Shown here: piece after piece, positions 9,068 to 22,727 of the stretch
Position numbering within the stretch: position 1 is the stretch's first letter
Layout of the letters: every line of letters starts with the position of its first letter
Assembly (NCBI GenBank): GCA_032164245.1
Contig: JAVMKO010000003.1
Coordinates: 94,425,890 to 94,489,889, forward strand
Direction: 5' to 3'
From: Sternotherus odoratus
Lineage: Eukaryota > Chordata > Testudines > Kinosternidae
Length of the DNA: 64,000 nt
Position numbers and translations under genes: made by a program
Notes under the pieces: generated by a model
Database searches by the model: none
Seen by the model: the letters and a program-made list of their open reading frames with translations, nothing else
What the model was told of the DNA's origin: nothing

Positions 9068-10851
9068 GTGAGTTGGCTTGTCTTTTTTTTTTAAAGAATA
9101 CTAATTTTGTGTTAATGAAAGTCTAGCTGTTTCATGTACTAATTCTTACTCCAGGTGGATTGATGTAAATCAGCAAGCAGGAAACTTTGATTTAAATAAT
9201 CAATTTTAATCTTGTTTTGCATTTGTACTTTTTAGTTACTTTCTTAAAGAAAAGTCGATTCTCATTGATAACCATTAAAACATGTTGATTTGCAACTAAA
9301 TATAGCCTTTACATTAAAATTAGTACAAAATGTAATGTTTGTTAACCAGGAGGATGCACTAGATCAATACACATTTATTTAAGCAGTTATTTTCATTTAT
9401 TTAGATTCTTAATCTTTATATTTTTTATGTTTGAAAACGGTGACTGATGCATTTCTTACTCACTAAATTAATTTTTTACTTGTGATTTCTGTCATGCTCT
9501 ATTTGGAAATGCAAATTCAATTAAAAATCTACAAAACCAATATTTTAAAATGATTTTTTTTATTAAATAAAGTCACCTAAAATTTGCTGGGTACATAAGA
9601 AAAAAAAGTTTATCACAAAATATGTCAGAACATGTTTTCCATTTAAAATGAGCTGATTTATTAAACAAAGTATTAACTCTAGTTAGTGAATTGAATTGAA
9701 TCAGTTGTTTCTGGTCACCATTGTACTTCAGAATGATAGAGCAAGTAGATCTCATCCTCTCACACCTAGTTTTTATTTATAGATTGGAAGAAGAAAACAA
9801 GCTTTCCAGCATTTTCAACTCCCAGGTGGTTTCTTAAGTTTGAATGAACTAGTCATTGAATTGAACTAGTGGAATAAACTGAAATGAAGAAAATATTCTC
9901 TCTGCATCTGCAGAGGAGGATACTGCCATCAAAAGCTGGTGTAGCACTTCAGCAAACTGTGGTTCCAGGTGCCCAGCCAATAGTAACTTCCCATAAATTC
10001 AGTGGTTCAACTTTCTTTAACTTTCAGCAGCAGACATGCACTGTTCAGTACTATTGTTTTTAATTTACTTTAATGATTTTAATAGCAAATGGTAAGTTTA
10101 GGCCTCAACATAGATTGTCATGATTTCAAATGCAATTTTAAATAGGTTTGGTTTTTTTTAAAAAAAAAACAAAACAACCCTGTATTTATGTCAAAAAAAT
10201 CGAATTTTTAAATTTTAAAATAAAAATAATTGTTTTTTTATCTACCCTGTTCTTAATTAACGAATAATATGCAAATTATGGTACATATCGTGTTCTATGG
10301 GGTATTCATATGCTTTTTTCACCAATGTGTATTGAGAACAAGTTTATAGTGTATAGTTTAATTGGTCTAATAATATTCACTAACAGTATATTTAATATTT
10401 TCCCAGGAGTCATTGAAGAAATTACTTGAAAATTAATGATTTATTATTCATACAGACATTGTTTAGTCGGGAGTTGTATAGGTGATCAAGTAATATTCAT
10501 TAAGCAAATTATTTCTGTATTTTTCTTTGTTATTGAATTTATTATTTATGATTTATTATTTTCATTATTCAATCTTTTCAAGTTGGCTACATTCAATTGT
10601 TCAAATATTAAAGCCTGTTAAACCAGTGTTGTTTGCTTCTGTATTTATTCATAATCCACTACATAAGAGTGAAGCATTGGGAAGCCTATATTAAGGATTA
10701 TAAATGTTTTTTGAAAACAAAACTAAGTGAACAATATTATTATTTTTGATGACCATATTTGTTTATATGCACTAACAATAAATCTTCTGCCAAACTAAAG
10801 TGGCAAAAAATACTGAGATGTGTTTTTCGTTTTGTGTTTTGTCGTCTACAG
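9068..10851. other. SCAF8 intron
   Basis: AT-rich intron from the GTGAGT donor to a CTACAG acceptor at 10846-10851. A G/C-richer stretch near 9895-10020 may be an old repeat but could not be assigned. The rest shows no structure. Confidence 0.6.
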
Positions 10852-11073
10852 CTCTAGTGCAGCCTCCTCTGTCCATTACACAAGAGACAATGAAAGATGT
10901 TCCTTTTGGTAACCTTGTTTTACCAGTTGGCACCGTTTCTAGCAGTCTAGCCACTCCAACATTATCAGCAGGAAGTGTTTTTAACCCTCTTCCAAGCAAC
11001 AAACCAGAGTCAGAAGAAAAAGGATCCCATCTTGCAGATGTTCAGATTTCTTCCAGTGAAAACAACAGATCTG
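10852..11073 (+). CDS. SCAF8: SCAF8 coding exon
   Basis: The exon completes the Ser codon and encodes LVQPPLSITQETMKDVPFG and onward to ENNRS, ending one base into a Val codon before GTAAGA. From memory it aligns with the human stretch LVQPSLSMTPETVKDVGFG with clear but moderate divergence. It is rich in Ser, Pro and Glu, and disordered by composition. Confidence 0.92.
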
Positions 11074-11765
11074 GTAAGAAATGTCTGTACCCTACATATT
11101 TTGCCACATATAAATTGCTTTTATAAATGCAAGTTTTTAAGATAACCCATGTGTATTGTGTTAACTCATCCTAATGTAAGATGTTTTGGGTTAAATATGG
11201 TCTTGGATTTGGGATTTAATCTGTGACAAAGTGTGCTTATAATGAGCTCTTTTAGCATCTCTTGATCACTGTTTTCCAGTAAGTAATGTCCTCCATGGAC
11301 AAGAAATTTCTCTCACACATCTGTTTGCATATAGGCTAGAGAAGTAAAGCTGGGCCGGGGATGTAGTTAGGAGTATTTGAAAATAAATCCTTTAAATTTT
11401 ACTGAAAATGGAATGGGACAGGAACTGGTAGTTAAGTTTAGTACGTGGTTTTAAGCATTCATTCAAACATGTTCATGTTTTTCTTGTGTAGACTTGGAGA
11501 GCATATAGTTTTCCCTGCCCCTTAAAAGCTTCTGCTCAATCTTTACTTTGTAAAGACATCGGTTTCTGTGACTTAATGCCTAGTCATCACCATTGTGACT
11601 AAAAAGTCTGTGTTCATAACGCAAAACTATTACAAATATTTAAACAAATAGATGTTCCAACTATGTATATATTAACTGAAATAATGGATTAAAATATTTG
11701 TATTGTAAACTGTTTAGTGTTATGTTGACTTTTTCAGTCTACTAAATATTCTTATTGTATTTCAG
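11074..11765. other. SCAF8 last intron
   Basis: AT-rich intron with a donor GTAAGA at 11074 and an acceptor TTTCAG ending at 11765. No element recognised. Confidence 0.65.
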
Positions 11766-13513
11766 TTCAAAATGATGTCTCAAGCAGCTCTGGACTTGCG
11801 GGAGGAGTGCAGCCACCCGGTGTCTCAAGCAGCTCCGGACGTGCGGGAGGAGTGCAGCCACCTGGTGTCTCAAGTAGCTCCGGACGTGCGGGAGGAGTGC
11901 AGCCACCTGGTGTCTCAAGCAGTTCTGCTCTTGCAGGAGGAGTGCAGCCACCCAGTGTCTCAAGCAGCTCCGCTCTTGCGGGAGGAGTGCACCCACCCGG
12001 TGTCTCAAGCAGCTCTGCACTTGCAGGAGGAGTGCAGCCACCTGGTGTCTCAAGCAGCTCTGGACTTTTGGCGGGAGTGCCGCCACCAAACGTCTCCAGC
12101 AGCTGTGGACTTTTGGCGGGAGTGCCGCCACCGAACGTCTCAAGCAGTTCTGGACTTTTGGCGGGAGTGCCGCCACCGAATGTCTCAAGTAGCTCTGGAC
12201 TTATGGTGGGAGTGCCGCCACCGAACGTCTCAAGCAGCTCTGGACTTTTGGCGGGAGTGCCGCCACCGAACGTCTCAAGCAGCTCTGGACTTTTGGCAGG
12301 AGTGCCACCACCCAATGTCTCAAGCAGCTCTGGGCTTCTAATAGTGCCACCACCCAATGTCTCGAGTAGTTCTGGACTTCTGGGGATGCAGCATCCAGCA
12401 GGGGTTCAAAACATACCCCATTTAAATATTAGTAGTCAAAGGATGCCTGGAATGCCTCTCTTAGATCTCCGTCCAGGACTAATACCACAGGCACCTGGGC
12501 CAAGATTTCCATTAATACAGCCTGGAATGCCACCACAGCGTATCCCTCCTCCAACAATCCTTGACCCATCCCTTCATCCACCACCTCGAGGTCCTTTTCC
12601 TCCTCCAGGAGATCTTTTTAACCAAACAGAGAGACATTTTGGAACACCTGGAAGACAAAATGTTGATAGCATTTCTAATCCAGAAAAAAGATTACAACTT
12701 GGAGGTGATAGCATTCAACAGGAAGGAGACCGAGACTATCGCTTTCCACCAGTGGAAAACAGAGACACTCTTAATAGGCCATCCCCAGTCGATGTCAGGG
12801 ATTCTATTGGACGGCCACCAGTAGATCCAAGAGAGGGTCTAGGAAGACCTCCAATAGATGGAAGAGAACATTTTGCAAGACCACATATAGATATGAGAGA
12901 GAATTTTGGAAGACCAGGTGTGGATAATATTGGTCGAAGAGAGCATTTTGGTTTCAATTCAGAAAAGCATTGGGGACAGAGAGGAGATTATGATGAAAGA
13001 GAACACAATGTTTTCCCTATCTATGGTGGTCCTAAAAGCTTCCATGAAGATAGAGAGAGGTTTCGGCACGTAAATTACAGATTTGATACTAGAAGTGGTC
13101 CCAACTGGAACAGGGGATTTGAACAAGATGCTCACAGAGATTTTGATGACCGCAGAAGACCTTGGGAAAGACAGAGGGATAGGGATGACAGAGATTTTAA
13201 TTTTTGCAGAGAAATAAATGGAAACAGATTTGGAAGAGACAGAATGCAGAACAACTGGATCCCTCCTCCACATCCAAGGGTTTTTGAATATTTTGAAGGG
13301 GCCACTTCACAGCGCAAAGCTGATAATATACCCCAGGTAAATGGCGAAAATACAGAGACAGAAAGTCAGCCACCAAATGTGCAAGTGCAGAATGATCCAG
13401 AACTTTATGAAAAACTTGCATCTTCAAGTGAGATAAACAAAGAGAAGAGTGACACAGAAGCTGATATAGAAAGTGAACCAGTGGTAGAAAGCACAGAAAC
13501 TGAGGGGACATAA
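11766..13513 (+). CDS. SCAF8: SCAF8 terminal coding exon, to stop codon
   Basis: It completes the Val codon of the preceding exon (VQNDVSSSSG) and runs open for 582 codons to TAA at 13511-13513. In order it encodes a tandem Ser/Gly/Pro repeat array (11777-12400), a Pro-rich segment with LDLRPGLIPQAPGPRFPLIQ, a stretch of PVDVRDSIGRPPVDPRE-type Arg/Asp/Pro repeats, an arginine/aspartate-rich region (WERQRDRDDRDFNFC), and the acidic end SEPVVESTETEGT. The last residues are identical, as remembered, to human SCAF8, which separates it from the paralogue SCAF4. There are no frameshifts and splice phases agree, so this is an intact functional gene end. Confidence 0.95.
11777..12400 (+). repeat. SCAF8: 45-bp in-frame tandem repeat array in SCAF8 (14 units)
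   Basis: Fourteen units start with Val-Ser-Ser-Ser. Twelve are exactly 45 bp, one is 42 bp (12317-12358) and the last is partial. The first six read VSSSSGRAGGVQPPG-like; the next seven read VSSSSGLLAGVPPPN-like, so the array has two homogeneous blocks. Because 45 is divisible by three and units lack stops in other frames, long antisense and alternate-frame open frames appear here; they are by-products. Confidence 0.95.
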
Positions 13514-14520
13514 TCATCACTCAGTAGGTAAAAGATACCTTTTGTAAAGTTGTCATCTCTCTGTAATAGATAAATGGCTGACTGGACCTTAGCAGTTCAC
13601 TTTTGTCTGCCAGAATTAAGTTAATCTGATGTTGATGTTCATCTTTCACTTAATAACTGTACAACTGACTTGTATAGAACACTGTTCTTAATTTGAACAT
13701 GGTAGGTAAACATTTTTTTTATTTCTCTGATAAAATACATACTTGCCCCCAGTTGCTTTTAATGTCACAATGATAAATAACAGCTTGTCAAACAAAGACT
13801 TCCTATGGAAGAAAATGGAATTTTTTTAGATACTACCATTAGGTTGGCTGTGGAAATTGTTATACTTGAAAGCAGGTGCTGGTGTATCTTGTCCATGTTT
13901 TTAGGCTGCTGCAGAATTTTAAACATAGACAAAGCTGTGCTATTTTATGTTCCTGAAATTTGACACACACACCAAAAAAAAAATAAAAAAAAAAAAATGA
14001 AAGAAAAAGAAATAGCCCTTGTCATTTAAGGAGAATAATACAGAGATGGAAAGTGATTTTGTAAAATCCACACTGTAGTCTCTGTTTTCTCTAAAGTAAG
14101 TGTCTGTGATTTGTTCCTCGTACTGCAGTGGGTTAAAAAAAATGATAAAAGTACATTTTAATGTTGGGTGCATTTTGTTTTTAGATGCCAATAAAGCATA
14201 TTTGTTTGATAACAGTGTTCTAGGTATTGTATTTTTTTTTTAAAAAAAACCTACAAGCTATGAAAACCTGGATCAGCTTTGGTATATGCTTTAGCCAGTT
14301 GTTGCAAAAGGTTTATATTACTCTTGTAAGACCAGTGCAACAATTATATGTGCTAAAAAGAAGCAATATGCTTTAATATTCAAAATCATGCAGTCACATT
14401 AGTTTATGTATATAACATGTATGTAAATATTTGTGTAAACTGTAAATAGATATCATTATTTCTGTGTGTGCCTGTGTGTACGCACAGAATACTGAAGACA
14501 GGTTAATAAAACTGAAATGA
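13514..14520 (+). other. SCAF8: SCAF8 3' UTR (proximal)
   Basis: AT-rich sequence following the stop codon, with a likely polyadenylation signal at 14190. It could extend to about 16.4 kb if distal signals are used. The exact end cannot be read from sequence alone. Confidence 0.7.
14190..14195 (+). promoter_or_regulatory. Polyadenylation signal AATAAA, likely SCAF8
   Basis: Canonical hexamer about 680 nt after the stop, followed by T/G-rich sequence (TTTGTTTGATAACAGTGTT) as a downstream element. A second AATAAA at 14505-14510 is also possible. Confidence 0.6.
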
Positions 14521-16400
14521 AATTAGGTTATAAAAATAAGTCTTTCACCTTCTTCAGGTAGCAAGATATTTAGAGACGTTAATTTGATTAAATACATCAA
14601 ATTTACATTTATTTACTCACTCATAGTTAAGTACTGTTCTTATTACTTTTAGAAGGTGGAATGAACATGATATACTGTAAAGATATACAGTAGGATTTTA
14701 GCTTACTTTTTTAAAAAAATGTAGATATGCATGAAGCCAAAATTGAAGCAAATGTTTACCTTGTTTTATTTTGTACTATATTTGGTGTCCTGGATAGATA
14801 GTGGTAGCATTAAAGTACTTTGTGGTTATTTGTTTGCAGTGAATCTCTGAAGTCCAGAATTGTTGCATGAAAAGTATAAAGCTGGTGGTTTTTCGTTTTT
14901 CTTCTTTTTTAAAAAAAAAATCTACATGTGAATAGAAATGTGAGCTTTGTGCTTCGGAGGCTTAATACCGAAATAGAACTTCCGAGTAAAATGTTGAGAT
15001 GAATTGTCCTTTTAAGTAATTCAGTTGCACTACTGTCTTCTGTTTCACCTTTTTTTGCTGCTTGCATATCTTTTTTTTCTTTTTAACCAGAGATGGAAGA
15101 TTTGGTGATATAGTAATGGAAGATTTTCAGTGTGTCCCACTTGCAGTACATTTATTCCCTTCCCCTTCCAAAAAATCTGTTGTTAAAGTTCGCTGAGTCC
15201 AAAAGCATCCTCTAAGTTTTGAGAGAGAATTTTCTCTCTCAGTAAATTCTGAGAGTCGATAAAATGATATTTTCTTCTGTAGAATGGGAAATATTTAATT
15301 CAGAGAAATCTGAATTGACCGTTACCGATAAATTAGTATTCTTTAATAGTAATTTGTATTGTGTTAAAAAATTTCCCAAAGGATATGAAGTGTGAGGATG
15401 TCACTTGGGAGTTCAGCTATAGTGCATAAGGATACATCTGGACTTAAAGAGAAGTTATATGTGATCCTTTTTTGTGGCGTCCTGGTTCTGTTTCTCAATA
15501 GGATTTTTATTTTAAAAGCCACCAAAATTGCTTTCGTAAATGAAAATATAGCTTTTAAAAGCTTGGATATGAATGATTTTGCACCTACAGTGCAAGTGGT
15601 AATAATATTTAGTACTAGGAAGCAGTGAGATTCAGGTGCATTAAATAAGCAATAGCACGTAACAGGACCATGCTGATGTACTGGATTCCGGACGGGTTTT
15701 ACAACGTTTAGGGAAAAAATACCTACAGATGCAGACTCTGCAGGTCAAGGAACTTGATCAGTGTTGTGCTTCTCATCCTGCCAATAATTTGCTAATCAGG
15801 TGTGCATGACTTAGGATGACTGAACATAAAACAGCTGTATAGTATTTGTTAGTTACTCCTTTCCTTTCTTTTCAGTTTGATAGCATTTTGACATTTTTAA
15901 GTCAATAGTTGTACATGAAAAAGCTTATTCTCATTGATTTTCCAAATGTTCATAACAAAAGGCAAATATTTCCAATAGCTTTGCTTTCACCATTGTGTCT
16001 TACACAATGAAACAAAAAACAAGATAGAATTTTCATTGTCTTTTCTTAAATTGAGATTTGCAGTATGTTCATTGTTTGTAATAGGATAGTGCAGGAAAAT
16101 CATAACATAGTGAGAGAGATTAAATAATTCAGTTGGCAGTGCTGTAAGCCAGATCACATTGCTATTTCCTTGTGCATGTTTGTTGGGTCAGGAAAAACGT
16201 TTTGACTCTGCAATGTATATTCATTAGATGAAGAGCATAACTGTTTAATATTTTAATCTGTTCTGTAAATGTCTTAAATTTTAATAAATTGGCTACTGTA
16301 CTTAGTGTAGCTGTACACTGTACTATTACAGTTTCCAACAGCTATTTGATTCTTGTATAGAATAAAAATTTATTGTACAGAAAAGTAATGTTTAGCTGCA
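14521..16400 (+). other. Possible distal SCAF8 3' UTR
   Basis: AT-rich, apparently unique sequence without transposon signatures, ending near AATAAA hexamers at 16283-16288 and 16361-16366. The lack of inserted repeats over about 2 kb is compatible with a long UTR but does not prove it. Confidence 0.35.
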
Positions 16401-19400
16401 TCATGTTTCCAGCTAGAACTTTTTTTTTTCAGACCATCTAATTTTATTAGTGCCCAAGCATAGAAAAATAGCCCCAAGAGAAAAGCATTCAGAAACAGGG
16501 AAAGGGCCTGAATCACATATTTATTAGCAATTAAAGATAGCGAGTTGTAGCTGTTTAATCTTGTCACTGAAGAATTTTAAGTCTTTGAATGTTCTCAAGA
16601 AAAATTATCCTCTAAGAAGAAAATATTCTATCCTTTTAAGCTGTTTTTGACAGTGAAGATATTTGCCACATTCCAACAATTAAAGAACCTGATGCACACG
16701 TCATTTTTATTTGCATAAATAACACAGAAATGTGCATGTTTTATAGTTTGAAAAAAATGTTAGACGGTTTTAACAAACAGGAAAGATTATAATTTACATA
16801 TACACTTGAAAACATTACTTTCATCAGGTCAGACAGACAAAGTGTTACCTTTTTGGACAGTCTGTGTCCCTCCATCCTGCATTGTGATCTGTGTGAGCAG
16901 ACTGCTGTGCCCATGTCAGTCACAGTGTAGGATCGTGGCCTTTATTTGTTATGTTGAGGTCATGTCTATACTGAGTCTGTTTTTTGCAAGCCTTAACATG
17001 CAGTTATTTTAAGCTTTTATATGTGTGGTGGGACATCATTAGACAAATTAAATGTATAAGACCATATTCTGATATCCTTTAGTAAATCTGCAAAAAAACC
17101 ACCTATTAATTCAAATGGTTATGTTCGTGAAGTCAGGTATTATTCAGTATGAGTATTGGTTCCATAATTTAGTATATAATGCACAGAGTATCTTTAAAAG
17201 ATTTTGAGATAGCCTATAGAAGAAATGCAACATAAGGCTTCTGATAGACTTTGCAGTAAATTGATCTATCCCCTTAAATGATCAAATTTGAAAGTATATG
17301 GAGGTCCCAAATGTCTGAAAAGATTTTAATTCATTTTCTGGATTCTGATTCCACTGGGCCTCATATATTTCACTCACTTTATCTTTTAGAGCTGCAAAAA
17401 TTAGATTCCAAATTTCCTGTATTTGCATTTTCATTAACATATTTAGAAATAACAAATAGCAATAGTAACCTTTTTCCCTGCTATAATAATTAAAGCTGGA
17501 ATTGAATGTATTTCACTTAGTAAACCTGATCAGTTTCTAAAGTGAGGCAATGTGCATCATTAGATTTTTTAAAAATAGATAATAATGGGCAAGGATTTTT
17601 GCTTTCCTGGTTAAAATTGTCATAGTTGATTCAGTTGTGCATCAGTTGCTATTTTCAAACACATACAGGGAGTTCTCTGGACTTATGCAAATAGGAAGAT
17701 ACCAAAATATAATCTATTTCTTGCATGCTAATTATTTTCAGACTTGTGTTAAGCAAACCATTATTAAAGAGTGACACACCTGCCTTTATGACCTTTCTGT
17801 TTTTAAATCAATCACTTGATGATTCAATATCTGTGACATTCTTTTTAAAATTTTTTTGCTTTGCTTTAAAATATGAAAATGTTTAACCAAAGAGGAGAGA
17901 AAATACCTGGTTGACAGAATTGTCTTAATCATAACCCATTTGCTCCCGTCTAAAGGGAAAAAGGATGTTTGATCCAGAAGGTGTTCATTTTTTATAGGTT
18001 TAGCTATATTCTCTACAAATTATGCAGTGCTTTTGACACTTGATAACAGATTGTTTTGTTCATTTTAAAGTTTAGATGTGAAATTTTGCAGTGAAGAAAA
18101 TGTCAAGTAGAGCTTCCATAAAGTTGAAGAAAACTCGTAACATCTTTTTAAACAACTGACCTTCAATAAAATAGAATCTGCTTTGAATTGGGTTTTTAGG
18201 TGGTGATGTGCTGACTTGTTCAGGTTTTTTAAAGTAGTTATTTTGAGGTCACGAGAGTATAAAATTTGATTTGCCTTAAAATTGTACCCTTTTGTACTCT
18301 ACACACACAAGTTGGCATGGTGAAGAAAAGTAACTAAGCTGAAAATCCCACTCTTACCATCTCTTAGAGGCAATAGTGTCAAAGATTAGACGGGGAGGTT
18401 TGATTTATTCACTAGTTAAACAGATGTTAATTTGTTATGCAACGTAAGGTTTCTTCAGTTTACTTTTAAAGTAGTTAAAATACTTGATTTTTATAATGTC
18501 AGTTATATCTGTTGTCATTGGTTTGTTAACTTTCCAACTCTTTTTTCATTTATACTTTAAAAAAAAAAATCCTATTCTTGTACTTCGTTATATAGGAAGA
18601 AATTTGTAGATAATCTCAGTTAAACACTTCTTTTCTACTTGTTTTTCTGTTAATATTGCTTTTTTCTTCTATACATATTTTTTCCTGTATCTCTGTCTAC
18701 AGCATAACACATATAACGGGGGTTAACACTACTATATATCTGATGTTTTACCAGTTTTTCCAGTGAACTCTGAAAAATTTGCCACATGCTGCTACTCAGA
18801 GGATTTTAACCTTTTTATGAAAATAGAGCAAGTCACACAGGTGCAAGATTGCCTAATCGGGATGCAGTACATCTGTGCATTGGTGTTGCAACCGTGTAGT
18901 TATATTGATGTAACTACACCAGTGCTAAGATTTCTAATATGGACAAGTCCTTAACCTGGTGAAGGGGTGTTGGCGAAAACAGATTTATTAATTCAGGCTG
19001 GGTTAGTAATACTTGAGTATATCATGGAAGCAGCAGGCTTTGTGTCTTGAGCATAGTTTCCCAGTTGAAAGTGAGATTTTGGTGTATAATATAATCTAGA
19101 AAATTGAGAGCTGAGCTCAGCTATCATATTGATAGCAATGTTAAAAATACGTATCAGCTAAGTAAATGATTCCAAAATACTTAATGTTTTTTCCACTGCT
19201 GCCCTTCCTTCCAGTCAAAGTGACCCTACCATCACTCTATAAATTGATGAAAGTACTGTATTTTATCACACAAATTATTCTAGTTTTGCTGTTATTGAGA
19301 TAATTAGGGCTTAAGTGCTTTGCTGAATGAGTCTTAGTTACTTTCCATTAAAGGCATATAAAGTATATAGTTTAAGTTAGCAGTATGTGTTCATTTGACC

Positions 19401-22400
19401 ATTACTAGCTCTGGGATTTGGAGGAATCTTGTGGCCTTCATAGTATTTAAAAAAAAGATTAGCTGTTAGACATCAGTCCAGTGATTGAATTTTTCTCTTG
19501 GAATATATAAGGGGCTTGATTATAACTATTCCATTACTACAAAAATGTATTAAAAGTTTTATTAGGGATACCCAGTCTTTTATTGCTTGTTAAGTTTTCA
19601 AGTAGTTGAAAATATAAGACTACCCATAAACCCTACCCTGAAATTCACAGGATTATTCCTAACTCATGAAATTACTGTTGTAAGAATTGCAGTATTGGGC
19701 CCTTTGTTGATAGATGTCAAAAAATCAGATCCCACAAATTACTGAGCACATCTTGGAATATGCAGCGTGTCTCCTATAATCCTATTCTATCTGCTGCCAT
19801 AATTTATTCCTTTCAAATATTACAGAAATGCTAGTTTTCATCATTTACATCATACATTTCCATTATCAGAGGCTTATAACTTAAACTAAGCATTAATTTT
19901 CAGGGTCTCAGCAAAGAATTTTCATGGTCATTGAGACAGTTTTTCCATCTTATAACACATACCGGTAAATAGTTAGTTTAAGATTTTGTATTCCTATGCT
20001 AAAAAAAAGGTTTTTACTTGAAAATTTAAGGATGTAATATACTCTTTTGAATCCTGCATTAAAGGTTTCTAACAGTGGAAATTAAACTAACTCAAAAGAC
20101 TATTGAAATTTAGTGGGCCATAGGCTCTTAAGTACCTGCCACTTTTGAAATTGGGTCTTAGCTTTTTGGAAATTTTACCGCATGCGGTGTTCCACATACT
20201 AACTTGACTTTTTTTTTTTTGGCATGTTAAGTAGATTTCTAGTTTTACTTATGATTTTTAGTATTTATTAAAGGACCAGTCAGACATCTCTGATAAATTT
20301 TGACACATTTTAAAAATGAATATTTGATCATATCCACTGGTGGATTCTCGTTTGACTCCAATAGCTGTTCCTGAACAGTCTCTGATAAATTCAGTTGCTT
20401 TGTTTTTATTAAGTATATGCTCAGTAAATTCAAAACAGCCCCATATTAGTTTAAGGGTGAAATTGTAATTGCACAAAATTTTATGAATTTCAGAGTTAAG
20501 TTTCTGATGCACCCTAAATTCTGCTCTTATAATTTGCAATTCTGGCCCATTACATTGTATGCATAACAACTGAGACCTTTATTACATTGCCACAAAATAT
20601 TTTGTGAAGTAATATAAAAAGAGATATAGATTACATATAGGGCTTAATTCAGACAAAATATTTTTTAAATGCACTATTCAGTTTATTTCTAAGGTCATTT
20701 AAATATGAACAGTGGGGCAGAGTTAAAATTGTAAACTAACTTCTGGGGCAAATAAAATCTTGACCTATTACATCGATGTATTTTTTGTGTTTAAAGAAAA
20801 ATTAAAATAGCTATTTTGACAAAATACTTACTGAAATACATTTTTTCAGTGTGCAATTTTCAAATGCCTGACAGATATGTCTTTAAGCTTTTTTTTTAAA
20901 CAAAACTATGCTGAAAACAGATTTCAGCTCAAAATGTAATTCTTTGGTTGTTATAAATTTTGGAGAATAAGTATTTAAAATACAATGCCAGCTCATCTAT
21001 TTCTGTAACACAATTTGAAATAATTCACTCATTTTGGCAAGAATAAATAACTTATTGCCTGATACATGGATACACTGAAGAACTCAGAAAGGGTTCCAAG
21101 TAAGGAAGTGAAGTGGTGAACCTTGTTTGTGATGAATCTGTTGAACTGAAGAATATGTGCAGCAATTTTTTCCCCCTCTTAATGTTACTCAGTCCCAGAT
21201 CGGTCTCAGGGTTCCTATCCAAGTGCTGACCAAAGGATAGTCTGATCTGTTACCTTGATTCATTTATTATATCAGTAGCTTCAAATTTATATAAGCCACT
21301 CTTCAGATGACAAGTTGAAAAGTTGGGAGTGTTTTTACTCAAGTGAGAACAATTTATTAAGAGGTGGACAAGCAATTTTTATGAAATCACATTAACTACC
21401 AATCTGAATTTTATTTGCTGTGTTAAGTACATCTAATACAGAGGCAACTCCACTTAGCATTTAAATTGGATTATACTTTACGCATAGCTTATAAATTTAG
21501 CAAACTCTAGCAATAGTATTGCTTACTGTCTTCTGTTCTGCAGAAATTTAACTGCTTTCACAAAATTCAACTTCTTTTTATTGGCATTATATTTCTAGAG
21601 AATTACAGTGCTGTTTTATTGGCTTTAATTTAAGAACAATGCGTGAAAACCTTTTATGTCAATGGGAGTTTTGCCTTTGACTTTAGTGGGGCTGGGATTT
21701 CACCCGATTTGTTTTCTGTGACTCAATTTCTTCTCCAAAATTTGGAGAAATACAGTTGATGAAGAATTAGCTCGACTTTCATTGAGTGACTTCTGCCTCT
21801 TTGTAAAGGAGGCAATAAAAAAAAAATTCCCCTCGATACTTTCATGATGTTATGTACAGCCAACCCTACCTTTTAGGAACTATATCAAGATTGATAGGCC
21901 AAAGCAGTCTGGTTTTACCAAGAATGTATGGAAATTTTGCCAGTATAAGATTTCCTTCTCCAGTTGTACTTGCACAGCCACACAGAAAGATCCCATAGCT
22001 CAACAACTTCTACTTATCCTGAAATTTTGGAAAGTCATGCTCAAACCCTATCATGCCTACAGAGCATATTTCTGCAGGAGCAACCCTGAAACTTCCAGTT
22101 CTCAGTTCTTTCACAGGGTACTTGATGTAAATCCTATTTTCTCCTGTGGCTTACTGGTATACTGGTTAATCTCTGTCTCCAAAACAATTGTGTTGTACTG
22201 TACTGAAACACCCTTTTTTTTTTCCATGTGGCTTACCACTGAGGTTAGTGAATGCCTCCACAGAGGATTTTAGAATCCCTGCCCAATTCCTTTTATCATT
22301 TTCCTTGTCCTCCCCTCTTCCCCCCATGAAAAATTAGCAAGAACCTTGAATGAACTAAAATAAATAAAAAATGTAAATTTGTGATGTATAAAGTTTTCCT

Positions 22401-22700
22401 TGTCCAAAAAATAATCTTTCGTCTTCATAGTTTGATTCCAGTTCTGGACAGCATTTTTAAGAGTATTACTACACTGGCACTCTTCTAGTCCCCTAGCGCA
22501 TATTGGGAACATATTGTATTCCTGGCTATTCTCTGCTTCTCATTGTCCCCTCTGCAACCATGCAAAGCCAAACATAAATTACAGCATCCTGTAGGTGTTC
22601 CAACTTCCAGTTGAGGCAGGTCGCAGTATGTGGGGAAGGCAAAGGTGCCATGTTTGCCTCCCCTATCCTCACACTCCTTTCCTTGGTTACAGATAATCAG
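16401..22700. other. Intergenic AT-rich stretch, only old repeat traces
   Basis: No coding exon recognised on either strand. Short phrases resemble very old amniote repeats: 18860-18950 (turtle MITE-like GTAGTTATATTGATGTAACTAC palindrome), 21200-21245 (weak 5S-like, AmnSINE-type fragment) and 21655-21710. Everything else is unassigned. Confidence 0.5.
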
Positions 22701-22727
22701 CCCTTCTTATTGCAAGACAGATATATA

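Noticed and set aside
11767..12357. Antisense 196-codon open frame with TPPARAELLETPGG-type repeats
   Set aside because: It is the complement of the SCAF8 45-bp array; openness follows from the repeat length.
11777..12400. CRISPR-like array
   Set aside because: Contiguous coding repeats without spacers, in a eukaryotic exon.
21200..21245. Second 5S-derived SINE
   Set aside because: Only a short, weak similarity (CCTATCCAAGTGCTGACCAA). Too eroded to call.
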